Part shown: in pieces, positions 8,324 through 17,607 of the stretch
Layout: each line of letters starts with the position of its first letter
Numbering within the stretch: position 1 is the first letter of the stretch
DNA from: Pararhodobacter sp.
GTDB lineage: Bacteria > Pseudomonadota > Alphaproteobacteria > Rhodobacterales > Rhodobacteraceae
Reading direction: 5' to 3'
NCBI GenBank assembly: GCA_020832545.1
Contig: JAFIEK010000010.1
Location: forward strand, 1 to 64,000
Length of the DNA stretch: 64,000 nucleotides
Translations under genes and position numbers: made by a program
Notes under the pieces: model-generated
The model's database searches: none
Told to the model about the DNA's origin: nothing
What the model saw: the letters and a program-made list of their open reading frames with translations, nothing else

Positions 8324-9121
8324 ATGCCGCCGACCGGCCACGCTACCGCGACAAATTCACCACCGGCACCGCCCGCTGGCCTGCTGGCGCAACCGGGCCA
8401 TACACGTCCGCAAACCGTGCTTCTGGTTGAGGACAGTCGATTTGCCGCCGAAGCGGTGCGCCTCATGTGCCGCCGCACCGGCCTCAGGCTGCGCCGGGCT
8501 GATACCCTGACCGCCGCCTGGCAACACCTGCGCGTCTATCGCCCGGACATCGCGCTGATCGATCTTGGCCTGCCTGACGGCTCGGGGTTGGAACTGATTG
8601 ATGCGCTGAACCGCACCATGCCACGCATAGGCCGGATCATCGCCATCACCGGGGATTCGGTGCTGGAACAGGCCGCGCGCCGGGCAGGGGCCGATGATTT
8701 CGTGGAAAAGCCGCTGTCGCTGTCGCTGCATCTGACACGTCTGCTGGGCGTCCCGGTCGATCTGGGCGACACGCTCGAACATATCAATCAGGCGCTGGGT
8801 CTGGAACGGGAACCGCCGCAGACCGGCGCGGCCCAGACTACGTATGCGGACAATACCGCCCATCCGCCGCGCCCGGGCACGCGAAACATGGGCGCCGATC
8901 CTTTGGCGCTGCGCGATGATCTGGCACGCGCGCATGACCTTCTCGCGCATGATCCCGGCCCGGCGCGGATCGGCTATGCGGCGCAGTTTCTGGCAGGCAT
9001 TGCCCACAGCCTTGATGACCAGCCGCTTCTGGCGATGGCCGAAAGGGTGCGTGCCAGCGGCGAAGCCGCGCCGCTGGTTGCACTTCTGCGCCAGCGGGTC
9101 GCCACCAGCGCACCCTTCTGA
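8324..9121 (+). CDS. Receiver-domain protein with unclassified C-terminal region
   Basis: A 265-aa protein. After a Pro-rich leader (1-30) comes a full receiver domain: acidic pair E36/D37, phosphoacceptor D80 (LIDLGLPDGSG), T109 and K129 (EKPLS). Residues about 190-262 form a helical region that may be a phosphotransfer-type or output domain, but no standard His motif was convincing. No DNA-binding domain is evident. A GGGGGA site precedes the ATG. No sensor kinase is adjacent, so its partner is unknown. The ~190 bases downstream contain no recognisable gene. Confidence 0.75.
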   Translation: MPPTGHATATNSPPAPPAGLLAQPGHTRPQTVLLVEDSRFAAEAVRLMCRRTGLRLRRADTLTAAWQHLRVYRPDIALIDLGLPDGSGLELIDALNRTMPRIGRIIAITGDSVLEQAARRAGADDFVEKPLSLSLHLTRLLGVPVDLGDTLEHINQALGLEREPPQTGAAQTTYADNTAHPPRPGTRNMGADPLALRDDLARAHDLLAHDPGPARIGYAAQFLAGIAHSLDDQPLLAMAERVRASGEAAPLVALLRQRVATSAPF

Positions 9122-9314
9122 TCCAAGGACAGGTGGCGCAACATCGGGCACAGGGTCTGTCACGCGGTGCTTCTGGATCAAAGTCAGGAACGGCGAACCT
9201 GTTCGCAAAACAGCGCGGACCGTTTTCACCGGGGCCTGCGCAACGCCCCCCATAGACGCCCGGGCAAACGGCAAGACCACAGCCGGGTTCAGCGGCGCGG
9301 CCCGGCTGAGACAC

Positions 9315-10241
9315 TTACCCCAATGCGCGAACGCCCTCGATGCTGGCGATATCGGCCCATTCGGTCTCATAGCTGCGGGTCAGCCGGGCGACATGGCCCC
9401 GCGCCCAGTTGGGGACGGCACTATCGTCAGGCGTATGTGTTTCCTGGCCGAACCGCGCGCCGAACAGATCAATGACCCGTTGCAGCGCCGCGGCGTCCTG
9501 CGGCGGGTTGGTGGTCAGATAGCGGCTGGCGCGCAGCCGCCCCTCGGCCGACAGGCCCAACGTGGCAAACTCCATCATGCCCGCCATCGGCACCCGCCGC
9601 CCCGGGCCAGCCAGCGTGGCCAGCACCTGCGGCCAGACCCGCGGCAGATCCTCATGCCGCCAGACCGTGAGTGTGGCGGCCGGCGCATGGCGGCGCAGGG
9701 TGGACACCAGAAGCGACCAGGGCAGAACATCATCATCTAGATGGGGCAACTGGGCTTCGGCGGCATCCTCGGGCAGTTGCGCCAGCAGCGCAGGCAAAAA
9801 GCCGTCAGCCGCGCGCACCGCCAGGTTGAAGTGCAGCCGCGTGCGCGGAAACAGCACCCGCAACCCGTAAATCCGCCGCGCCACGTCCTTGATATAAAAC
9901 CCCTCAGGCGCGATCACCTGCCCTGCAGCGCCCAGCAGCCCCGGCGCGCTGACCACCAGCCGCCGACGTTCGCGGGTGACGCCCATACTGGCCAGCAAAG
10001 CCGCCTCATGCCCCTGCGCAACCGGCCCTTCCTGCGCATGTTCCGCCAACCCCTGCGAAATAAGCGCCAGAAACCGGCGCGGCGCGGGCAGTGCCAGCCC
10101 CTGCGCTTCCAGCCGGTCGGCGTTTTGCGCCAGCCAGCCCGCTATCCGCCCGTCATCGGTGGCATGCGCCCCCAGATGGAGAACCAGATCCACCGGCGCC
10201 TGTCCTGATCCGGGCGGCGTGGAGGTGGGGTGCTCATTCAA
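9315..10241 (-). CDS. Unknown protein, last gene of the cellulose operon
   Basis: A 308-aa protein not confidently recognised. Its N-terminus has LHLGAHATDDGRIAGWL, which resembles in degenerate form the HLGAHRTGTT-type loop of sulfotransferase-like proteins; the usual TGTT is missing. No signal peptide or membrane segment is seen, so it looks cytoplasmic. It overlaps the upstream TPR gene by eight bases, which ties it to cellulose production. It could modify or regulate the polymer or be an inactive sulfotransferase relative; both are guesses. Confidence 0.6.
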   Translation of the reverse strand: MNEHPTSTPPGSGQAPVDLVLHLGAHATDDGRIAGWLAQNADRLEAQGLALPAPRRFLALISQGLAEHAQEGPVAQGHEAALLASMGVTRERRRLVVSAPGLLGAAGQVIAPEGFYIKDVARRIYGLRVLFPRTRLHFNLAVRAADGFLPALLAQLPEDAAEAQLPHLDDDVLPWSLLVSTLRRHAPAATLTVWRHEDLPRVWPQVLATLAGPGRRVPMAGMMEFATLGLSAEGRLRASRYLTTNPPQDAAALQRVIDLFGARFGQETHTPDDSAVPNWARGHVARLTRSYETEWADIASIEGVRALG

Positions 10242-11772
10242 CGTTCGTCATCCCGGCCAGAGTTTGCAGCACATCGCGCGTCTCCGGCGTCGCAAGCTGG
10301 GCATGCAGACGGGTGAACTGCTCGCGCGCCGTATCGAGGTTGCGAAGGTTCATATGCGCATACCCACGCAGCATGGCCAGATCCCGGCGCAGTGTGCCGT
10401 TGAGGGCCTCCAGCGCGTCAAAATAGGCGATCGACTGTTCATATTCACGCAAGTGATAGGCCCGCACGCCCCGCTGGTCGAGGATGATCGTCTCCACCTC
10501 AACCCGCTGCCCGCGCTCCAGGTTCGTGGCAGCGGCCACGCGCGCGGCCTCTTCGGTCATGTTGAAGGCCAGATACGCCAGTGTCAGGCCGAAGTTTGAA
10601 TCACGGGTGACCGAGCCACCGAGCCCCCCACCATTGCGCGAAACCGCCGCGAACCCGGCCAGCGCCTCGCCCGCGCGGTCAAGATTATAGGCACACCAGG
10701 CGCGCTCATAAAGCAGTTCCAGCGAGCGTGGGCTGGACGATTGCGCCAGACAGCGGGCCCAGTCACCGGCCTCTTTCAGTGCACGCACCTGCGACAGCCG
10801 CGTATCGCCGCGCAGGGCAAGATTGGCCTGCGGGGTGGCGGGCGCACTGGTGGGTGCAGAGGGGGCCGGCGCGCTGGCCACTGCCGCAGGCGATGCCGTA
10901 GCCGGGGCACTGGCGGGCGCAGATGGTGCCGGGGGTGTGGACCGCGCCGTTGAACTGCCCGCTGCCACAGGCAGGCCACGGCCCGCGCGCAACCGCGCCT
11001 CAAGTTCATTCAGCACCCGGGCGTTGCCCGGCGCAGCGCTGCGCCCGGTTTCGAACAGCGCACTCAACTGGGTGGCCGAGGCGACCTCGTTGGCCTTTTC
11101 CAGCGTCGCCACCGCGTCGGCCGAGCGCGTACAGGTCCCCAAGACCCCGCGATAGGTGGCGACCGCGGTGTCGGTCTGGCCGGCAGCGTGATACATTTCC
11201 GCCAGTTGCCAGGCGTTGTTGATGCGGTCACAGCGCATCAGGGCCGGGCTGCGGCGGGCGGCGGCAATGGCTGCGGCGTGATCGCCCCGCGCCACCGCCG
11301 CATCGAACGCCTGCTGACCTTCATTGAGATCCAGTACCCGCAACATTTCAGCATCCGGCGACCAGCCGGGGGCGTTCTGCCGGGTCTGGTCAATCAGCCT
11401 GCGCGCGCCCGCATGATCGCCGCGTTCGATCCGCTCCCAGATGCCCGAGACATCGGCGTTTGCTGAAGCTGGCTGGCCCTGGGCGCGCAGCTCGTCCAGA
11501 TCTCCGGGCGGGGTCCAGCCCGGATACTGAGCGCGCAGGCGGCGCATCTCGGCCTGGACCGAGCGCTGATCGTCGTGATCAAGGTAATAGACGAGCGCGC
11601 GCAGATCTTCGGCACCGGGCACCTGCGCCGAGGCGGGCAGCGGCGCACCAAACGAACAGGCAAGGCCAAGCGCCAGGGCAAGGGCGGGGAACGCGCGCTT
11701 GTGAGCGCGCGCGCCGCGTCTGTCGCAACGGGCGGCGGGGATGAGATGGCGAAGGGTCACACAGGCACGCAT
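10234..11772 (-). CDS. Periplasmic TPR protein of the cellulose operon
   Basis: A 512-aa secreted protein. A hydrophobic signal (ALALALGLACSFGAPLPASAQ) is followed by helical repeats resembling TPRs on both sides of an Ala/Pro/Ser-rich linker (about 275-320). In operon position it matches the TPR scaffold part of BcsC, but it ends without the C-terminal beta-barrel of about 300-400 residues that forms the outer-membrane pore in BcsC. It overlaps bcsZ by 16 bases and the next gene by eight. Likely a periplasmic scaffold for glucan passage. Confidence 0.75.
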   Translation of the reverse strand: MRACVTLRHLIPAARCDRRGARAHKRAFPALALALGLACSFGAPLPASAQVPGAEDLRALVYYLDHDDQRSVQAEMRRLRAQYPGWTPPGDLDELRAQGQPASANADVSGIWERIERGDHAGARRLIDQTRQNAPGWSPDAEMLRVLDLNEGQQAFDAAVARGDHAAAIAAARRSPALMRCDRINNAWQLAEMYHAAGQTDTAVATYRGVLGTCTRSADAVATLEKANEVASATQLSALFETGRSAAPGNARVLNELEARLRAGRGLPVAAGSSTARSTPPAPSAPASAPATASPAAVASAPAPSAPTSAPATPQANLALRGDTRLSQVRALKEAGDWARCLAQSSSPRSLELLYERAWCAYNLDRAGEALAGFAAVSRNGGGLGGSVTRDSNFGLTLAYLAFNMTEEAARVAAATNLERGQRVEVETIILDQRGVRAYHLREYEQSIAYFDALEALNGTLRRDLAMLRGYAHMNLRNLDTAREQFTRLHAQLATPETRDVLQTLAGMTNVE

Positions 11773-12851
11773 TCGGGAGAAACCTCGTTGGCGGCGATCA
11801 TGGCGAACAATTGCAGCGTTGCCGGATAATAGGGCTGCGCGGGGTCGAACGGCGGTGTGCTGGCACCGATCTGGCCAAAGCGCCCGGCACAGGATACCAG
11901 CCCGGCCAGCGCGCGGTAACCCGGATCATTCGAGGCCTCAAGCACCACGCCCGAGGCCGGTTCGATCAGCGTGGGCACCGGCGTGCCGGGCCGCACCGTT
12001 CGGTCATAAACCCGCATCATCTGCTGCACTGCCGGGTGCCGGTGGAGCCCCGACCAGACCAGAAACAGCGGCACGCGCATTGCCTCGTATCCGGCATGCG
12101 GGCTGAAGCCCTCGGCCGGGGCAAGGCCGTCTGGCGTGATCCGGACCCAGTCCGGCACCAGCCCATCGAGCGCCAGCCGCGTGCAGAAGGCCTCGCCATG
12201 CTGGGCGGCCTGCTCCAGTTCGCGCACGCCGGTGGCTGTCGCCAGATCACGCATGGCCAGCGGCATCAGATAGCTGGGGTTAACCACCACACTGTCATCA
12301 TGCACGAAGCCATGCACCGCCGGAATGAACACCAGTTCGCCCGGTTCCGCCGGGTTGGGCAGGATGCATTTCTCGGCCAGGGCCGAGGCAATCTCGGTAG
12401 CGCGGGTCAGGTAGCTGTTGTCAGAGAACTTGCGCGCGGCACGCACCAGCGCCCATGCATAGAACAGATCGCCGTCGGCGGCGTTGTTGCGGTCCGGCAC
12501 GCGGTCGGCCTCGTCAGGCAGATACCGCCAGGCCAGAAGCCCGTCGCCCCGGATCGCCAGGTGCATTTCGGTCCAGTCGAGCATGCGGCGAAACGCATCC
12601 TGATCGCCAAATTCGGTGGCCAGAACCATGCCATAGCCCTGCCCCTCGGAATGGCTGGCGTTTGACTGCAACCGGTCGATCACCCGGCCATCGGGTCGAA
12701 GGTAGCCGCGCTTCCATGCGTCCCACACCCCCCCGGCGGTGAGCGCAAGATCGGCCCCCGGCAGCAGTATTCCCTGCCCGCGGGCCGCGCCGGACGCTGC
12801 GGCCAGAAACGGCACCGCGCCCAGCGTTGTCAGGAAGTTGCGTCTGTTCAT
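11757..12851 (-). CDS. bcsZ: Cellulase of glycoside hydrolase family 8 (BcsZ)
   Basis: A 364-aa periplasmic endo-1,4-beta-glucanase. The N-terminus MNRRNFLTTLGAVPFLAAA looks like a Tat-type signal. SEGQGYGM carries the catalytic acid Glu and NAADGDLFYAWAL the family Asp region, as in BcsZ and other GH8 enzymes. BcsZ is required for, or modulates, normal cellulose export. It overlaps bcsB by four bases (ATGA) and the TPR gene by 16. Confidence 0.92.
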   Translation of the reverse strand: MNRRNFLTTLGAVPFLAAASGAARGQGILLPGADLALTAGGVWDAWKRGYLRPDGRVIDRLQSNASHSEGQGYGMVLATEFGDQDAFRRMLDWTEMHLAIRGDGLLAWRYLPDEADRVPDRNNAADGDLFYAWALVRAARKFSDNSYLTRATEIASALAEKCILPNPAEPGELVFIPAVHGFVHDDSVVVNPSYLMPLAMRDLATATGVRELEQAAQHGEAFCTRLALDGLVPDWVRITPDGLAPAEGFSPHAGYEAMRVPLFLVWSGLHRHPAVQQMMRVYDRTVRPGTPVPTLIEPASGVVLEASNDPGYRALAGLVSCAGRFGQIGASTPPFDPAQPYYPATLQLFAMIAANEVSPECVPV

Positions 12852-15157
12852 GTGTTATGCTCCCGCGTGGAAATCACCAGTCGCAGCGCCACCAGCGCCG
12901 CAATGAGGGCCAGGAAAAAAAGAACTGTAACATAGCGGATGGGCATGGCCGAAACCAGATTGCCCAGTACGTGGCGAAGGTTTCCGGGGCTGATCGGTTC
13001 CAGCAGGATCGGCTGGCGATCAGGGGCGACCCAGTTGTGCCAGCGCCCGTCCACATCCAGAACCGAGACCTGCCCGCGCGGCCCGTCGCTCACCGTGCGC
13101 GCTGCGACGATGGCTGAGGCCAGCCCGGTGATGTCGGTGCCCGGCGCGCGCATCAGCCAGATGTGTTCCGGGCGCATCGGGTCCAGTTGCAGGAACACCG
13201 CCTGCCCGCGCTGCTGGCTCAGCCATTCGTCCAGCAACAGGCCCGAGCGCGGGTGCAGCCATTGCAGCGTGGTGTTGAACACACCCACCGCCCAGTCCCA
13301 CCCGCCTGCAAAGGCGGCCGAAGGCTGGCGGCTGGCATTCCCATCGCCGGTCAGGCGCAGCAACCGGCTACCCATGCCGTCGCCGCCCGGCGCATCCGGG
13401 CCAGCGCCCGCAAGGGAACGCGCCGCGCCCCCCTCAAGCAACACGTTTTCAATAGCGCGACGGCTGATATGATAGCCCCCCAGCGGCAGCGCCGCGAGAT
13501 CGTCGAACGACAGCAGGTTCAGGCGCGCAGACAGATCGGTCTGTCCGCCGATGGCACTGCCCGCCAGCGCGGCACGCAGGGTCAGCACATCATCCTCGGA
13601 AAAGGCGCGGGCGGCGTGGGTCTGTGGCTGAACACCCTCGGCGCGCAGCGCACGGAAAGCAAAATCCATATCTGGCAGATACATCGACGGGCTGTATGGC
13701 ACGCTCAGGACAGAATCCGCACCGATGGCAAGCACCGGCCGGTCCCATACCGGGCAGGGCAGATCAGCCGGATCGCCGGGGATCATCACCTCGAACCCAA
13801 GGGTATTGATGCCTGAGCGCAGATGCCGCGCCTCAAACCGCACGGGGAACTGCTCGATCAGCCGCTCGGCGTCGCCGCGCAGAGGCAGAAGGCGCAGGTT
13901 GTGGCCGTTGATATGAAGCAGCAGCATCGCGCCGCGCGGCAGATCGTCGGCATAGATGTAATCCAGCCGGATTTCGGCCTTGGCATTGGTCAGCACCACA
14001 TAATCATCAGGCAGGCGGAAACGCTGTTCGATCAGCGCGTAGCGGTCCTGCACCTCGACCGGGCGAAAGCCGAAATCGGAAAACGGCACCGGCTCATCCG
14101 TGCGGATCAGGGTGGGGGAGGCATGGGCGGCAAGGGCGGGCAGCGACAGGTCGAAGCCCGGCAGATCGCGCGGAGCTACGCCGGGCACATAAGTGATCAC
14201 CATCACCTGCGCGCCGTCCCCGCCTGTCCGGTAGCTCACGCCTGCTTCTTCACCCGGCAGAAAGGTGATCCGCGCACCGGCGGGAAGATCGCCCTGAACG
14301 GTCCAGAAATCGGTAAAGCGAAAGGGCACCGGATCGCCACCCAGCGCCGCCGTCAGCCGCTGCGTGACCAGCCCGGTCCATGCGCTGCGCTCATCGCCCA
14401 GTGCCGCCGAGCCGCGAATTTCGATCCCCGCGCCGGTCGCGGCAGCCAGCGCCACGCCCATCAGAAACCCCTCTTCGCCGCTTGCCTCTGACGTGCCTTC
14501 AATCACCGCGCCGCTGCTGGCAAGGTCGATATCAGTCCAGAGCGCAAAGGCGGCATCAGGGCCGCAGAAGATGCGGTGATACTGGCTCAGCCGGATCTGC
14601 ACGCGGTTGTGCCCGCGGTTCAGAACGCCCGGCGGGACCGGCAGATCGGTGTTACCGTATTGCGTGAAATGCGCCAGCCGTCCCTCGCCCACGAACTGAT
14701 TGTTCACATAAACCCGGAACTGCGAGCGTTCGGGCAGCACGTTGATCGATGACAATGTGGACAGGCGCAGACTGCGCACCGTGTCCGGGTCCGGCACAAA
14801 GAGCGCGAAATCCAGATCGCGGCTTTCGCCGTCAAAGCGGATGGCGCTGCCCTGCGGCTGGCCACGCGCGGCAACTGGGCGCAGCGGGCTGATCCGCCGC
14901 CCCGCCGCATCTGGCGCGCTGACCTGTGTACCGCGCGTGCGATCAGGGGCGTAGCGGTCGCGCGCCATCTCCTCTTCGCCTGCTGCATCCATCGCCTCTG
15001 CACCAGAGTCCAGCGGCACCATGATCAGCCCACCCCCCTGCTGTGCCTGTGCCGCCACCGGCCACGCCAACCATATGAACGCAAGCGCCGCAGCAAGCGC
15101 GGCCATGGCTGCGCGCAGACGGGCCGCGCGGGAACAGGTGGAGCGCGGCAACATCAC
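12848..15157 (-). CDS. bcsB: Cellulose synthase periplasmic subunit BcsB
   Basis: A 769-aa partner of BcsA. A signal peptide (ends VAAQAQQ) leads into a large periplasmic region of repeating carbohydrate-binding and flavodoxin-like modules, and a single C-terminal anchor helix (RYVTVLFFLALIAALVALRLV, residues about 738-758) that packs on BcsA and is needed for catalysis. The family's GHNRVQIRLSQYH and CGPDAAFALWTDID segments are present. Overlaps bcsA and bcsZ by four bases each. Length fits the family. Confidence 0.92.
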   Translation of the reverse strand: MMLPRSTCSRAARLRAAMAALAAALAFIWLAWPVAAQAQQGGGLIMVPLDSGAEAMDAAGEEEMARDRYAPDRTRGTQVSAPDAAGRRISPLRPVAARGQPQGSAIRFDGESRDLDFALFVPDPDTVRSLRLSTLSSINVLPERSQFRVYVNNQFVGEGRLAHFTQYGNTDLPVPPGVLNRGHNRVQIRLSQYHRIFCGPDAAFALWTDIDLASSGAVIEGTSEASGEEGFLMGVALAAATGAGIEIRGSAALGDERSAWTGLVTQRLTAALGGDPVPFRFTDFWTVQGDLPAGARITFLPGEEAGVSYRTGGDGAQVMVITYVPGVAPRDLPGFDLSLPALAAHASPTLIRTDEPVPFSDFGFRPVEVQDRYALIEQRFRLPDDYVVLTNAKAEIRLDYIYADDLPRGAMLLLHINGHNLRLLPLRGDAERLIEQFPVRFEARHLRSGINTLGFEVMIPGDPADLPCPVWDRPVLAIGADSVLSVPYSPSMYLPDMDFAFRALRAEGVQPQTHAARAFSEDDVLTLRAALAGSAIGGQTDLSARLNLLSFDDLAALPLGGYHISRRAIENVLLEGGAARSLAGAGPDAPGGDGMGSRLLRLTGDGNASRQPSAAFAGGWDWAVGVFNTTLQWLHPRSGLLLDEWLSQQRGQAVFLQLDPMRPEHIWLMRAPGTDITGLASAIVAARTVSDGPRGQVSVLDVDGRWHNWVAPDRQPILLEPISPGNLRHVLGNLVSAMPIRYVTVLFFLALIAALVALRLVISTREHNT

Positions 15158-17565
15158 AGCGCCCCTTCCACCGGTTTCGCGCCCGGCCCCATGCGCTGCG
15201 GTGCACCGGGCACGGGATTGACGGCGGGTTGCATCAGGTTGACGGGCCGGGCCGCAGGCGGGTCAAATGCCTCGCCAAAGGCCAGCAGATGCACGGGCTG
15301 GCCCGCAGAACGCTCATCTTCAATCGAGCGTTTGCGCTGGCGCGCAAGGCGCGCAGGCTCAAGGGCAAGCGCACGCAGGGTGAAATAGATCCCCGCCAGC
15401 GACAGCCCCAGAACATAGGACATACCGCGCAACAGCCCCATTTTCTTGTTGCGCGAGGCGCGCACGGCCTCCCATGAAGCGGAATCGCCGAAGATCAGAT
15501 GTGCCACGGTTTCGCGCACGATCATTGGCTGTGACGGGTCAAACTTGACCCCCACAGCCAGCGCCCCGCCCTCGGGCTTGACGGACATCACCTGCACCCG
15601 CACCGCGTTTTCCAGATGGGGGGATTTGGGGAATTCGGGGGTAAAGAAAAAGGTGTCCCCCTTTTGCAGCGCTGGCATCTCGACGGCCTCGGACAGCGGC
15701 TGCGGGCGGATCGACAGCCGCGCGCCGGTGGTAGAAGCATCAAGCACGGTGGCCGGGGCAAACACCGGGTTGTCCTGCCCCAACGCCACGATCGCGGGCA
15801 CGTTCACCGGCACGCGCGGCACCGCCCGGCGCTGCTGGCGCTCGGCCACGGCGCGGATGGCGGCACCGATCAGCAACAGGTTGAACACCGCCCAACCACC
15901 GACCACCATAATGATGTTGTGATCGCCCGGATACAGCACCCAGCGCACCCCTGCGGCGACAACACCCAGCGCACATAGTGCAAAAATCAGGATCAATGGC
16001 TTGAAGATCGGCGAGATGAAGTCTTCTTCAAGCACCTCGTCCTTGGCCGTCACGTTGAACTTGGCACCGCGCGGGTTCCAGATGGTCTTGAAGATCGCGC
16101 TGGACAGGTAGGGTGCCTGCGCCACCTCATAGACTTCCGAGATCAGCGGCCAGCGCACCCGGGCATAAAGCGCATTCTGCACCAGAAAGCTGACGGCCAT
16201 GTAGCTGGTCATGTAAACCGCCACTTCCTCGATCGTCGCCACAAAGATCTGAAGGCCGAAGAACAGATAGGCCAGCGGGGCCAGCAAAAATGTCATGCGC
16301 ACCAGCGGGAACAACCAGAAGGTCATCGAATTGAGGTAGCACAGCCGCTGCGACAGGCTGAGACCCTTGCCCCGCAGCGGGTTTTTCAGGATCAGAAGCT
16401 GCATCATCCCCGTCGCCCAGCGCCCACGCTGCTGCACGAAACTGACGAAGGTTTCAGGCTGCAACCCGGCGATCATGGCGTGATCGACATAAAGGCTTTT
16501 CCAGCCACGCCGGTGGATGCCCAGCGCGGTTTCAGCGTCCTCGGTGATGGTGTCACCCGCAAATCCGCCCGCCTCATCCAGCGCGGCGCGACGCAGCACG
16601 GCAGCCGAGCCGCAAAAGAACGCCCCGCCCCAGCGGTCCAGCCCGCGGTGGCTGAGGTGATAGAACATCTCGTTTTCCGGCGGACAATCCTCGCGCAGGC
16701 CGACATTGCGGTCGATCGGGTCCGGGTTAAGGAAGAAATGCGGGGTCTGGACGAGGAACAGCTTGGGGTCCTCGACAAAGTAGCCGACGGTGCGGGCCAG
16801 AAAATCTCGGCTGGGTACGTGATCGGCATCAAAGACCACCACCAGATCACCATCCAGCTTTTCCAGCGCCGCCGACATGTTGCCCGCCTTGGCGTGTTCA
16901 TTGCGCGGGCGGGTTGAATAGATGACGCCCAGTTCGTTGCAAAGCTGGATCAGATCACGCCGCCGCTGGCGTGATTTTTCAGCCAGCTCGGGGTCGTCGC
17001 TGTTGCAGCGCTGATCGGTGCCGCCGTCATCGCACAACACCACGGTGCGCTTGTGTGGCGGGTAGTGCATGTTCTTGGCCGCCGACAGCGTGACCGCCAG
17101 CATCTCGGTCGGCTCGTTGTAGGACGGCACCAGAATATCGACCGTCGGCAAATCCGCCGCCGCCACCCGGGGCGGAAGGCCGCGCTTGATCGGGTCTGCC
17201 GTCAGAAAGGCCGACAGGAAAAAGACGCCGATGGCATAGGTTTCAACGATAAACAGAAACAGTGCCGGGATGAACGACATTGTGTCGGACATGGGCGGCA
17301 GGGTCTCGGTCGCGCGCCAGGCCCAGTAGCGCATCACCAGTGTGGATGCGACGGCCATCATGGCAAACCGCGCCACCATGTTGTCGGCCACGAAGGGCTT
17401 GAGCACGATGACCACCACCAGCGCCGACAGCCCTAGCATGGCCTGCACAGCGATCGAGGTCGGCACGCTGACAAGAACGCCGATTGCGGCCAGAAGGAAC
17501 AACCAGACCAGAAGGTTCAGAACCTCGATCCCCCGCAAGGGCCTTGTACCGATGATCTTTGCCAT
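15154..17565 (-). CDS. bcsA: Cellulose synthase catalytic subunit, c-di-GMP-activated
   Basis: An 803-aa inner-membrane GT2 synthase that polymerises UDP-glucose and extrudes the glucan. Visible in order: N-terminal helices, DDGGTD (UDP site), DADHVPS, the acceptor TED (ITEDAETA), QQRGRW that binds the glucan end, further helices, then a PilZ domain around residues 565-670. The PilZ motifs are intact: RAVPR (RxxxR) and DASTTG (DxSxxG), so cyclic-di-GMP activation is expected. A last amphipathic/hydrophobic segment and a Pro-rich tail follow. It lies just after the bcsN-like gene. Confidence 0.96.
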   Translation of the reverse strand: MAKIIGTRPLRGIEVLNLLVWLFLLAAIGVLVSVPTSIAVQAMLGLSALVVVIVLKPFVADNMVARFAMMAVASTLVMRYWAWRATETLPPMSDTMSFIPALFLFIVETYAIGVFFLSAFLTADPIKRGLPPRVAAADLPTVDILVPSYNEPTEMLAVTLSAAKNMHYPPHKRTVVLCDDGGTDQRCNSDDPELAEKSRQRRRDLIQLCNELGVIYSTRPRNEHAKAGNMSAALEKLDGDLVVVFDADHVPSRDFLARTVGYFVEDPKLFLVQTPHFFLNPDPIDRNVGLREDCPPENEMFYHLSHRGLDRWGGAFFCGSAAVLRRAALDEAGGFAGDTITEDAETALGIHRRGWKSLYVDHAMIAGLQPETFVSFVQQRGRWATGMMQLLILKNPLRGKGLSLSQRLCYLNSMTFWLFPLVRMTFLLAPLAYLFFGLQIFVATIEEVAVYMTSYMAVSFLVQNALYARVRWPLISEVYEVAQAPYLSSAIFKTIWNPRGAKFNVTAKDEVLEEDFISPIFKPLILIFALCALGVVAAGVRWVLYPGDHNIIMVVGGWAVFNLLLIGAAIRAVAERQQRRAVPRVPVNVPAIVALGQDNPVFAPATVLDASTTGARLSIRPQPLSEAVEMPALQKGDTFFFTPEFPKSPHLENAVRVQVMSVKPEGGALAVGVKFDPSQPMIVRETVAHLIFGDSASWEAVRASRNKKMGLLRGMSYVLGLSLAGIYFTLRALALEPARLARQRKRSIEDERSAGQPVHLLAFGEAFDPPAARPVNLMQPAVNPVPGAPQRMGPGAKPVEGAL

Positions 17566-17607
17566 TCACCCCTGCCCCGACTGATACTCGAACACCGTTT
17601 TCAAACC

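Noticed and set aside
8879-9121. C-terminal Hpt domain in the receiver protein
   Set aside because: The region is helical but no conserved phosphorylatable His motif could be identified.
10234-11772. Calling the TPR protein BcsC
   Set aside because: It has the helical repeats but not the C-terminal outer-membrane barrel that defines BcsC.
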